A DNA stretch of 16,722 bases, from positions 1-16,722 of the forward strand of contig CAMLMF010000013.1 in NCBI GenBank assembly GCA_946480995.1, given 5' to 3'. Below, piece after piece: positions 1-8,741 of this stretch. Numbering within the stretch: position 1 is the stretch's first letter; each line of letters opens with the position of its first letter. This stretch comes from an uncultured Bdellovibrio sp. Its GTDB lineage: Bacteria; Bdellovibrionota; Bdellovibrionia; Bdellovibrionales; Bdellovibrionaceae. Position numbers and translations under genes: made by a program. Under the pieces are notes generated by a model. The model was not told where the DNA came from. It did not search any database and was given only the letters and a program-made list of their open reading frames with translations.

Positions 1-1221
1 GATAAACGTAACGGGAAAATTGTTGCCGAATACCGCATTAACGTAAAGAAAAGCAAGCTCGACAAAGTCGTGCATGAAATGCGTGCGTTGTTAGGTGATA
101 TCGAAGGTATCAGCATTAAAATCGTCAACGACAAAGTTGTGGTCGATGGGCAAATCCTTTTGCCGAAGGACTTAGCGCGCATCTTTAACGTCGTGAAACA
201 GTTCGGCGACCAAGCGTCGTCACTAGTAACACTGAGCCCACTGGCACAAAAGAAGATTGCAGAATTTATCGCACGTGACATCAACAATCCGGAAATTGAA
301 GTCCGCGCTGTGAATGACAAAATCATCCTGCAAGGTTACGCAAATAATGATGAAGAAAAAGTTCGCGCGGAAATTATCGCAAAAACTTATTTGCCTGACA
401 TCGTGATTGACGCTGCCGAAGACGGTGGTCCAATCAAAAAACGTCGTCCTTTAAATGACGGCGTGATCAATCTTTTAGAGGTGAAAGCGGCTCCTGTAGC
501 ACCACCTAAGAAAATGATCCAATTGGTTGTTCACTATGTGGAACTTAATAAGGACTATTCAAAAGCGTTCAAATTTCAATTTACTCCGGAACTGGGTGAT
601 AACTCGCAAATGACTTTCCAAACGGGTGGCGACAGCCCAGGTGGAATTATCAGCTCGATCACTGGTACTGTTTCAAATCTTTTGCCTAAGTTAAACTGGG
701 CCAAACAACACGGTCACGCTCGCGTCCTTGAAAGTACTAGCTTGATTGTCGAAGAAGGTAAACGTGGCGAGATCAAACAAGTCACGGATCAGCCTTACAC
801 GGTTTTAGGTAAAGATGGCACCCAAGGAACGGCCTTTGCGTCTGTGGGTATCGTTACAGGTATCACGCCAATTCTGTCGGGTGAAAAATCTAGCAGCGTG
901 AATATGGAGATGAGCTTTGAGGTCAGCAGCTTACTAGGCAATACGCCAGCAGGCGCCCCGATCGTCAGTAAAAATCAAATGTCGAGCACTGTGACTGTCC
1001 GTGACCGTCAAAGTGCCGCCGTCGGTGGTTTGATCAGAAATGCAACGTCGACTGGGTACAATCGTCCAGCTGGACAAAAGAACCCGATCATCAGCTTGTA
1101 TGCCTCTAAGGATTTCGTAAAACAACAAAGTCAGTTTGTGGTTTTCGTTACTCCGATTGTGAAAACTTCGGCTAGCTCAGGTTCTGAGCAAATTAAGAAG
1201 AAGTTCCGTTTACGCGACTAA
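1..1221 (+). CDS. Tad/Flp pilus outer-membrane secretin, CpaC/RcpA type (5' truncated by window edge)
   Basis: This is the C-terminal 406 residues of a secretin, the outer-membrane ring through which a Flp pilus exits. The frame is open from base 1 without a start, so the N-terminus, including the signal peptide, lies outside the window. Residues about 80-130 look like a BON-type periplasmic domain. The secretin core follows: a VVHYVEL strand near residue 173, the stretch LPKLNWAKQHGHARVLEST typical of secretin proteins, and the conserved VGGLI motif at residues 341-345 in the membrane-inserting region. It ends with FVTPIVK and a basic tail. The ATPase and TadB genes immediately downstream on the same strand place it in a tad cluster rather than in a type II or III secretion locus. 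I am confident of the family; the CpaC/RcpA assignment rests on the BON-like domain and the neighbours. Confidence 0.9.
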   Translation, partial: DKRNGKIVAEYRINVKKSKLDKVVHEMRALLGDIEGISIKIVNDKVVVDGQILLPKDLARIFNVVKQFGDQASSLVTLSPLAQKKIAEFIARDINNPEIEVRAVNDKIILQGYANNDEEKVRAEIIAKTYLPDIVIDAAEDGGPIKKRRPLNDGVINLLEVKAAPVAPPKKMIQLVVHYVELNKDYSKAFKFQFTPELGDNSQMTFQTGGDSPGGIISSITGTVSNLLPKLNWAKQHGHARVLESTSLIVEEGKRGEIKQVTDQPYTVLGKDGTQGTAFASVGIVTGITPILSGEKSSSVNMEMSFEVSSLLGNTPAGAPIVSKNQMSSTVTVRDRQSAAVGGLIRNATSTGYNRPAGQKNPIISLYASKDFVKQQSQFVVFVTPIVKTSASSGSEQIKKKFRLRD

Positions 1222-1233
1222 CATCGCGTAAAT

Positions 1234-1271
1234 GGACCTCCCGTTTTGACCGATAAGGAAAATGGAGGTCC
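1234..1271 (+). promoter_or_regulatory. Inverted repeat that sequesters the ribosome-binding site of the TadZ-TadA gene
   Basis: GGACCTCC (1234-1241) and GGAGGTCC (1264-1271) are perfect 8-base complements separated by 22 bases. The right arm contains the Shine-Dalgarno GGAGG (1264-1268) that sits 6 bases before the TTG start at 1275, so the folded RNA hides the ribosome site. The left arm begins 13 bases after the secretin stop codon (1219-1221), close enough for a terminating ribosome to disturb the stem. I infer translational coupling or a structure-controlled switch. The dyad is seen directly; the function is not proven. Confidence 0.6.
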
Positions 1272-1274
1272 CCA

Positions 1275-3491
<2,217 letters not shown>

Positions 3492-3494
3492 GCC

Positions 3495-4370
3495 ATGAGT
3501 TTCTTATTTAACGAATGGATCATGATCCCCGCTTTTGGTTTATGCGTCTTCACAATCGTTATCCTGTGGGCAGAAAAAGCAATCACGTGGTTGCATAAAC
3601 GAAGCTTAGGTCAACGCGACGAAGTCATTCGCATTTTGCGCCTTATGGGTAATGACGTGAATGAAAAACGCGTGACGATTTTAATTTTGCTAATGAGCTT
3701 CGGCTTAGGAGCCCTTGTTTTCTTGGCAATGTGGCCAAGCGTTCTTCCTGGGGCCATCTTTGGTGCTGCGATCACTGTCGCAGGTTGGCAGTTGCCACTC
3801 TTGATCGTCCGCTTGCTGTACGAACAACGCTGTACTAAGTTCGTTGATCAGATGGTCGACGGCGTAACCATCATGGCCAACGGAATCAAAGCGGGTTCGA
3901 ACCCCCAAGAATCTATGAAACGTGTCGTAGAAATCATGGGAAATCCAATCAGCCAAGAATTTTCGCAAGTACTTTATCAAATGCAAGTTGGTGACAGCTT
4001 TGAAAGTGCTCTGAATGACCTTGGCAACCGCATTCCACGTCCAGACGTGCAGATGTTAGTTACATCGATCAATATCTTAAAAGAGACCGGCGGTAACTTG
4101 GCAGAGACTTTCCAGACCATCGTCATGGTTATTCGGGAACGCCAAAAGGTAGAGAAAAAAATTCAAGCCCTCACCGCCCAAGGTCTTATGCAAGGGATTA
4201 TCGTCACGATGATTCCGTTTATTTTAATGGGTGTCTTTTTGGTAGTGGATCCAGTCTTCATCAAGCCCATGTTTAACACAACCCTAGGTCTAGTGTTGCT
4301 CTTTGCCATGCTGAGCTTGCAAATTATCGGTGGCGTAGTAATCAAAAAACTTGTTACCATCAAAGTGTAG
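3495..4370 (+). CDS. tadB: TadB-like inner-membrane platform protein (T2SSF domain)
   Basis: A 291-aa integral membrane protein. Hydrophobic segments occur at about 9-29, 60-80, 85-107, 231-251 and 262-283. The cytoplasmic stretch about 116-230 has the GxF/T2SSF-type pattern, with conserved-looking NGIKAGSNPQES, GDSFESALNDLGNRI and LKETGGNLAETFQTI. This is the layout of TadB, which forms the inner-membrane platform that the TadA motor acts on. It starts at ATG 3495, 3 bases after the preceding stop, with GGGGTAGG overlapping that stop, so translation is probably coupled. In most tad clusters tadC, a second T2SSF protein, follows directly. Here a YD-repeat gene follows instead and no second T2SSF gene is visible. 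TadC versus TadB identity was judged from gene order and the N-terminal membrane segments. Confidence 0.87.
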   Translation: MSFLFNEWIMIPAFGLCVFTIVILWAEKAITWLHKRSLGQRDEVIRILRLMGNDVNEKRVTILILLMSFGLGALVFLAMWPSVLPGAIFGAAITVAGWQLPLLIVRLLYEQRCTKFVDQMVDGVTIMANGIKAGSNPQESMKRVVEIMGNPISQEFSQVLYQMQVGDSFESALNDLGNRIPRPDVQMLVTSINILKETGGNLAETFQTIVMVIRERQKVEKKIQALTAQGLMQGIIVTMIPFILMGVFLVVDPVFIKPMFNTTLGLVLLFAMLSLQIIGGVVIKKLVTIKV

Positions 4371-4400
4371 TCTGTCAGTTTCAAGGAAGAGGTAACGATA

Positions 4401-6056
4401 ATGATGAAAAATGCTATGATGGCGTTTGCTTTTCTTTTTTCTGCTCAAGCATACGCGCTTGTTGACATGAAAAATGCCAATTATTCAAATACCTGGGTCG
4501 ATATGGATGTGCCGGGCACGGGATACGACTTAAAAATTGTGCGCACTTACAACAGCCGTTCTTTATTCAATGGTATGTTTGGTTTCGGCTGGTGCTCTGA
4601 TTTCGAAACCAGCATGGAAGTTAATGCCGAAGGCAATATCAAGGTTAAAGAGTGTGGTGGTGGCTTAGAAGTTACCTTCTCTCCAAGAGAAGTTGCACGA
4701 AAAGACATCGACAACACAATTGCGCAAATTATCGCCAAGATGAAGGCTGAAAAAAAGGTCGGCGTGACTGAATCCTATATCGCAAAACTAAAAACGGATC
4801 TTCTTGAAGATGACGATGCTCGCATCGCTTTAGCAAAACAGTACGGTTTGATCGTGCCCGTTAAAGAAGGCACAAAGTTTTATGCCAACGGCCGTGAAGT
4901 TGAGCACTTTGTGTTTAACAAAACGCACTACACGCGCAATCTTCCCGATGGCAGTGCCCAACGCTTTAGCCCACAAGGCAAGCTGACGCACGTTTACGAT
5001 AAAAATGGCAATTTCTTAAAGTTTGAATACGACAAAGATTCTATCGCGACAATTCAAGACAACAATGGTCGTCACTTGTCATTTAAGTATTACCAGAACA
5101 AAAAAGTAAAATCGATCACCGGCCCGAATGGCATCATGGCTGATTATAAGTTTGCAAATTTGGATGATCTTTCTTACGTAAAAAATGCGTGGTTAAAGAC
5201 CTATACTTACGAATACGATGATCTGCACAACTTAACTAAGGCAACATGGCCAGATAAAACATTTGTGGCGATTAAATACGATCGTAACAATGACTGGGTG
5301 ACTTCATTTTCTGACCGTGACAAATGTACAGAGTCTTATAAGTACGAATTTTCTAACAGCGATCCAAAGAATCACTATTGGTCGACAGTTAAGAAAGTTT
5401 GCGGCAAAGAAGTCGTGGCTGACAATAAATACGAATTCTGGCATCAGCAACGCGCAGATGGTCAGTTTTACTTGCAAAGAGTCATGACGACGGTGAATGG
5501 GAATGTCACAGATATTTCGTATCACGAAGTCTTTGGCAAACCGATTTCAATCCGTCGTAATGCTGATCGCGTCACTTACGAATACTATCCAGATGGATTA
5601 GTAAAAGTAAAAGCTGCTCCGAACGTGCGCATGGCCTTTGAATACGATCAAAAGATCAAAAAGGTAAGTTCGGTTTCAAGCACTTTCTTTAATGAGAAAG
5701 GCGCGAAGGCTGCAACAAAGAACACGCAGTTTAAATATGACGGCAAAGGGAACTTAGCTTTTGCGCAAAATAGCGACGGTCAAAAAATCAATATGTCCTA
5801 CGATAACAAGGGACGTATTGCGACAATCACTGACCAAGCTAAAAAGGTTGTGAAGATCGAATACGAAGAGCGCTATGGAAAACCATCCATCGTGACCCGT
5901 CCGGGCTTAGGAACGATTGTCGTCAGCTATAAGCCTAATGGAGAAATAAATAAGGTGGACAGCAAAGAAGGACCTTCTGTCGCTATGCAAGTTGCAAGCA
6001 CGTTTAATAATTTGTTAGATATTATAGCTCCCGCTTCTGCGGAACTTTATCTGTAA
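4401..6056 (+). CDS. Secreted YD-repeat (Rhs/WapA-like) protein, likely Bd0109 homologue of the hit locus
   Basis: A 551-aa exported protein. Signal peptide 1-19 ends in AQAYA. Residues about 22-95 resemble the N-terminal DUF6531-like segment of Rhs proteins (VDMDVPG, IVRTYNSRS, FGFGWCSDFE). A charged helical insert (about 98-150) is followed by many degenerate YD repeats to about 530 (for example YDKNGNFLKFEYD, YDRNNDW, YEYYPDG, YDNKGRI). The protein ends soon after with no Rhs core boundary or toxin tip, so it is probably a structural or carbohydrate-binding surface protein and not a polymorphic toxin. The start at 4401 is supported by AGGAAGAGG about 8 bases upstream. It lies between tadB and the Hit-like gene, the order I recall for Bd0110-Bd0109-Bd0108 in HD100, where Bd0109 was reported to interact with Bd0108. 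Homology by synteny is an inference. Confidence 0.83.
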   Translation: MMKNAMMAFAFLFSAQAYALVDMKNANYSNTWVDMDVPGTGYDLKIVRTYNSRSLFNGMFGFGWCSDFETSMEVNAEGNIKVKECGGGLEVTFSPREVARKDIDNTIAQIIAKMKAEKKVGVTESYIAKLKTDLLEDDDARIALAKQYGLIVPVKEGTKFYANGREVEHFVFNKTHYTRNLPDGSAQRFSPQGKLTHVYDKNGNFLKFEYDKDSIATIQDNNGRHLSFKYYQNKKVKSITGPNGIMADYKFANLDDLSYVKNAWLKTYTYEYDDLHNLTKATWPDKTFVAIKYDRNNDWVTSFSDRDKCTESYKYEFSNSDPKNHYWSTVKKVCGKEVVADNKYEFWHQQRADGQFYLQRVMTTVNGNVTDISYHEVFGKPISIRRNADRVTYEYYPDGLVKVKAAPNVRMAFEYDQKIKKVSSVSSTFFNEKGAKAATKNTQFKYDGKGNLAFAQNSDGQKINMSYDNKGRIATITDQAKKVVKIEYEERYGKPSIVTRPGLGTIVVSYKPNGEINKVDSKEGPSVAMQVASTFNNLLDIIAPASAELYL

Positions 6057-6071
6057 AGGAAGGGTGAGTAC

Positions 6072-6350
6072 ATGAAAAGAATTTTATTACTTTCCATTGT
6101 TGTATTCGGTTTAGGTTCTTCCTTTTCAGCATTTGCGCAAAGCTCTGAAAAAGACCGACCTGCAAATCCAGGTGTTGATCGCGGTGAAGAAAAGACTTCT
6201 GACGGCGCCGGTGTGGCTAATATTGGTATGTGCCAAGAATGCGTGCAAAACATGGTTCATGGCCGCCTTCAAGACAAAACAAACCCTGTGCGTGGTAGTT
6301 CGAATGCGGTGACAGACGAAAAACCGTCTTCAACCCGTGGGGAACAATAA
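6072..6350 (+). CDS. Small secreted Hit-locus protein, likely Bd0108 homologue
   Basis: A 92-aa protein with a clear signal peptide (1-22, ending SAFA). The mature part is short, polar and probably disordered, with a CQEC pair (C54, C57) and the motif KTNPVR (69-74). Strong Shine-Dalgarno AGGAAGGG lies about 8 bases before the ATG, which is only 15 bases after the YD-repeat stop, so the two are co-transcribed. In B. bacteriovorus HD100 the equivalent gene, Bd0108, is the classic hit locus: mutations there are common in host-independent strains, and the product has been linked with Bd0109 to pilus extrusion/retraction signalling. The assignment rests on size, signal peptide and position after tadB and the YD-repeat gene, since I could not align it. 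Note the KTNPVR motif shared with the next small gene. Confidence 0.78.
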   Translation: MKRILLLSIVVFGLGSSFSAFAQSSEKDRPANPGVDRGEEKTSDGAGVANIGMCQECVQNMVHGRLQDKTNPVRGSSNAVTDEKPSSTRGEQ

Positions 6351-6566
6351 GCTGCTTAAGGGAGCAAACCTAATAGCTTAAGTGTCTAATTACTATTCAG
6401 TAGATTACCTAAAAGGGGCTTTGTCACAAAAGCCCCTTCTTTTTTGTCTTAGCCTGAGCCGTTTTCCCTCTTAAAATCTCATTTTGAGACATATTTGGTG
6501 GCACATCCGCTGCAATGAACTCTAGCAAGGCAGATCTATATGATTTGTCGATGCAAAGGAGTTTCT
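6351..6566 (+). other. Intergenic region after the hit-like gene
   Basis: This 216-base gap holds the intrinsic terminator at 6413-6446 and a minor dyad, TCTCA/TGAGA (6477-6489). The next gene has Shine-Dalgarno AAGGAG at 6556-6561. I could not identify a convincing promoter for it, although one should lie between 6447 and 6550 because the terminator precedes it. Confidence 0.5.
6413..6446 (+). terminator. Rho-independent terminator of the tad-hit operon
   Basis: AAGGGGCTTT (6413-6422) pairs perfectly with AAAGCCCCTT (6429-6438) around a 6-base loop and is followed by CTTTTTTT. This is a textbook intrinsic terminator, 63 bases after the hit-like stop codon. Confidence 0.93.
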
Positions 6567-6773
6567 ATGAAGAAAATCGTATCAACGGTTCTAGTTATGT
6601 CTGTATTGGGTTTTGCAAATGTATCAATGGCAAAAACGGCGTCGGCAGAGCAAAATTGCAACAGTCAAGCTTCTGCGGGTATGTTCTCTAAAACAAATCC
6701 TGTGCGCACAGTTGCAACAAAATCAACAAGTGTCGAAGTCGCTCCTGTTTCAAAAACAAAAGCGAAGCGCTAA
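6567..6773 (+). CDS. 68-aa secreted protein sharing the KTNPVR motif with the Hit-like protein
   Basis: The ATG at 6567 is chosen over an in-frame upstream ATG at 6540 because AAGGAG lies 5 bases before it and translation then begins with a clean signal peptide (1-22, ending VSMA). The mature protein is about 46 residues, with a single cysteine (C31), the motif KTNPVR (42-47) and a basic C-terminus. The motif is identical to residues 69-74 of the preceding Hit-like protein, and the underlying DNA matches at 16 of 17 bases. I infer that the two are paralogues or share a binding or processing motif. The gene is separated from the tad-hit operon by a terminator and so is a separate transcript. 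Function unknown. Confidence 0.72.
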   Translation: MKKIVSTVLVMSVLGFANVSMAKTASAEQNCNSQASAGMFSKTNPVRTVATKSTSVEVAPVSKTKAKR

Positions 6774-6793
6774 TTATTTGTTAAAATTTCAAG

Positions 6794-6829
6794 GAACGAG
6801 GGCCGCTTTTATCGAGCGGCCTGTTGTTC
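6794..6829. terminator. Possible bidirectional hairpin between convergent small genes
   Basis: GGCCGCT (6801-6807) pairs with AGCGGCC (6815-6821), and outer bases GAAC/GTTC extend it imperfectly. It lies between the 3' ends of two convergent genes and overlaps the last codons of the - strand gene. Neither side has a long T run, so terminator function is only suggested by position. Confidence 0.4.
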
Positions 6830-7072
6830 GTGGGCTCCTTCTTGGAAGCCACTGACTGTATGACTTGCAGCCTCTTTCAGGCTTTGCCCGGCATTTCTTA
6901 AGGCCATTGCGCCACCTGCTGCCGCACTTTGAATATATTGCGACACGGTCGACGTTCTTAACCAACGAAACGAATGACTTTCAACGGAAGCGCCACCCAC
7001 CTTCACCTGCATAAGCACGATCAATAAAGCAGAAAAGCACAAACACTTAGTAACAAACTTAAGTTCTTCCAT
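6809..7072 (-). CDS. Small exported protein of unknown function, coupled to the response regulator
   Basis: An 87-aa protein with a hydrophobic N-terminal segment (about 10-27) that reads as a signal peptide cut near VGGA. The mature part of about 60 residues contains an Ala/Gly-rich amphipathic stretch (IQSAAAGGAMALRNAGQSLKE). The gene overlaps the 3' end of the response-regulator gene by 14 bases, and AGGAG lies about 9 bases before its ATG, inside that upstream gene. The overlap suggests coupled translation and is the main evidence that it is real. I do not recognise the family. Confidence 0.6.
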   Translation of the reverse strand: MEELKFVTKCLCFSALLIVLMQVKVGGASVESHSFRWLRTSTVSQYIQSAAAGGAMALRNAGQSLKEAASHTVSGFQEGAHEQQAAR

Positions 7073-7451
7073 GCGGGAATTCTCCTAGATGCGGGAAAAC
7101 ATTTGTAAGGGCGTTGGTAATATCTTCTTTGGTAAAAGGCTTGGTGATATAGGCATCAAAGCCTGCAGCATAAGCCTTGCGCACAAGGGCGTCTTGATCC
7201 ACCGTCGAACAGCCGATGATTTTTACTTCGGGATAAAACTGTTTCAGATGTGTGGCTGTATCAATGCCATTCTTTAGCGGCATGACCATATCTAAAAATA
7301 CGACGTCAGGCAGGGACGCGCCGACAACAGCGATGGCCTCTTCACCGTTACTGGCTTCGCCAACACAAAGGCCTCCGTCTTCGCTCACAATATTTTTTAT
7401 GAGTTCACGTAAGAAGGCGGCATCATCTACAACTACAAAACGTATTTTCAT
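7059..7451 (-). CDS. Single-domain CheY-like response regulator
   Basis: A 130-aa stand-alone receiver domain with all key residues: acidic pair D9/D10, phospho-acceptor D54 (in VFLDMVMP), S82/T83 switch position, and K104 (in ITKPF). The hydrophobic beta strands VVVDD, VVFLD and KIIGCS are in the expected places, and the fold ends at about residue 120 with a short tail. There is no output domain, so it must act by protein contact like CheY, or as a phosphorelay intermediate. No histidine kinase is nearby. It sits 43 bases downstream of an outer-membrane protein gene and overlaps a small exported-protein gene. There is no good Shine-Dalgarno before the ATG; see the -10-like box upstream. Confidence 0.93.
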   Translation of the reverse strand: MKIRFVVVDDAAFLRELIKNIVSEDGGLCVGEASNGEEAIAVVGASLPDVVFLDMVMPLKNGIDTATHLKQFYPEVKIIGCSTVDQDALVRKAYAAGFDAYITKPFTKEDITNALTNVFPHLGEFPHGRT

Positions 7452-7458
7452 CGTTTTC

Positions 7459-7464
7459 AGTATA
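7459..7464 (-). promoter_or_regulatory. Possible -10 box TATACT at leaderless spacing before the response regulator
   Basis: On the - strand TATACT (7464 to 7459) ends 7 bases before the ATG at 7451, where the start codon itself would be near +1. No convincing -35 box is visible, and the gene could instead be read from the upstream gene 43 bases away. Confidence 0.3.
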
Positions 7465-7494
7465 AATTTTATGTCGCCATTTGATGAGTGGAAT

Positions 7495-8664
7495 CTAATG
7501 ACCCCAACGATAGCCTAGGGAAAACATAAAGAGCGAGTTCGTAACACTCACGTTCGAAGGCGTGGTGCCAGTACTTGGGTCTGGAAGACCCGCAGCGCCG
7601 TCAAAGGTGTTCTTTTCAGAACTAAGACCCAAGTTCCAAATCATCTGACTTTGCCGAGTGAACTTCCATTCACCCCCCACATCAACACCCAAACGCACGC
7701 TTTCTTCCGAAGAGCCTGAATGGATTTTTATACCCGTTTCAGTTTCCGAGTGTTGCAGGCGCGGAAAGAAGCTTCCGCCAACAATCCAAGCATAACTTGC
7801 TGACGTCGGAATGCGCGCTTTCAAGCCAACACCCAACCCCTGCGACTTCAAACGAGCCCGTGACGTATTGTCACTTGGCACCGTCATTTTGTTATCACTT
7901 AACAGAATAGAAAATTCCACAGAGTTTGACTTGCGTGAAACACCGAAGAACTTTCTAAAATTAACCCCTAAGTCGACCATTTCATACTTCGCCGGGACTC
8001 TTGACGAATTTCCTACTGCATCGACATCGGCAGCGAAGGAAAACAGCATCTGCCCACTGACACCAATCAGCGGCGTCAACCAAGCATTCGCGCGAAATTT
8101 AAGGGCATTAAAAAAGCTCTGATAGTTGCGATAAGAATAATTCGACTTCGCATCGTTATATAACATCGTCGGCATCACTTCGATCTCTGCACGATTATTA
8201 CGAACATCGTCCGGGTGAATGGATTCGCGGTAAAATTCATGCAGCTCTTCAGTTTTATTCGCAAACAGGCTTTGCGCTTGTTCGCCAATGCTAGGCTCCT
8301 GGACTTCGGTCTCTGTGTCCGAAGTTGGTTTTGTCGCGGGCGCTGGCGTTGCCACTGCAGGTAACAAAGCTTCGGCTTCTTTTGCTTCTTCAGCTTTACG
8401 GGCTTCTTCCGCCGCTTTAGCTTTTGCAAGCTCCGCGTCTTTGGCTGCTTTCTTTTCTGCTTCAAGTTCACTTTTCTTAAGCGTACGTACCTTCACGCCA
8501 TCGGAATCCGTCACAACTGGAACTTCTTCTGAAGCTAGACCTCGTGACTTCGTCGAACTAGATCGCTTTTCATAACGGCCTGAAGAAAATCCTTCTAGAC
8601 CTAATTGAGCTTCCGCAGTTATTGAAAGAGATAAAAAAGTAAAAAAAGACACCAGCAGTTTCAT
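7495..8664 (-). CDS. Outer-membrane beta-barrel protein with periplasmic Ala/Glu/Lys-rich coiled coil
   Basis: A 389-aa protein. Signal peptide 1-19 ends in AEA. Residues about 62-100 are almost entirely A, E and K with heptad-like spacing, a probable coiled coil or helical stalk, followed by a Pro/Thr linker (about 101-125). From about 160 to the end, alternating hydrophobic/polar strands with frequent aromatics suggest a small beta-barrel, and the last strand, SLFMFSLGYRWGH, resembles an outer-membrane assembly signal although it ends in H and not F. The stalk-plus-barrel plan could tether the cell wall to the outer membrane, but this is an inference. I do not recognise a named family. No Shine-Dalgarno is visible before the ATG at 8664. 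It is divergent from another barrel gene starting at 8742. Confidence 0.75.
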   Translation of the reverse strand: MKLLVSFFTFLSLSITAEAQLGLEGFSSGRYEKRSSSTKSRGLASEEVPVVTDSDGVKVRTLKKSELEAEKKAAKDAELAKAKAAEEARKAEEAKEAEALLPAVATPAPATKPTSDTETEVQEPSIGEQAQSLFANKTEELHEFYRESIHPDDVRNNRAEIEVMPTMLYNDAKSNYSYRNYQSFFNALKFRANAWLTPLIGVSGQMLFSFAADVDAVGNSSRVPAKYEMVDLGVNFRKFFGVSRKSNSVEFSILLSDNKMTVPSDNTSRARLKSQGLGVGLKARIPTSASYAWIVGGSFFPRLQHSETETGIKIHSGSSEESVRLGVDVGGEWKFTRQSQMIWNLGLSSEKNTFDGAAGLPDPSTGTTPSNVSVTNSLFMFSLGYRWGH

Positions 8665-8706
8665 AAGAAATATTTCGGCTTTCGGTCCGAATTACTTGAC
8701 GCCAAA

Positions 8707-8735
8707 TTGACGTGTTTTCAGAGGCAGTGCACAAT
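8707..8735 (+). promoter_or_regulatory. Sigma70-like promoter placing transcription start at the start codon
   Basis: TTGACG (8707-8712), a 17-base spacer and CACAAT (8730-8735) lie 6 bases before the ATG at 8742. The expected +1 coincides with that ATG, and there is no Shine-Dalgarno at usable distance, so the transcript may be leaderless. A second TTGACG (8696-8701) lies 11 bases upstream as a direct repeat. Confidence 0.45.
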
Positions 8736-8741
8736 TATTAT

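Noticed and set aside
4401..6056. YD-repeat protein as an Rhs/WapA polymorphic toxin with an immunity gene downstream
   Set aside because: It lacks the conserved core boundary and a variable C-terminal toxin domain, and the downstream small protein has a signal peptide, unlike an immunity protein.
6149..6196. Short direct repeat AAAAGAC (6149-6155 and 6190-6196) within the hit-like gene, considered as a deletion hotspot like the one reported in other hit alleles
   Set aside because: Only 7 bases in an A-rich context and 41 bases apart, so a deletion would shift the frame. Too weak to claim.
8175..8575. Lys/Gln-rich - strand frame and Ala/Ser-rich + strand frame inside the barrel-protein gene
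   Set aside because: They are shadows of the Ala/Glu/Lys coiled-coil codons in other frames, not separate genes.
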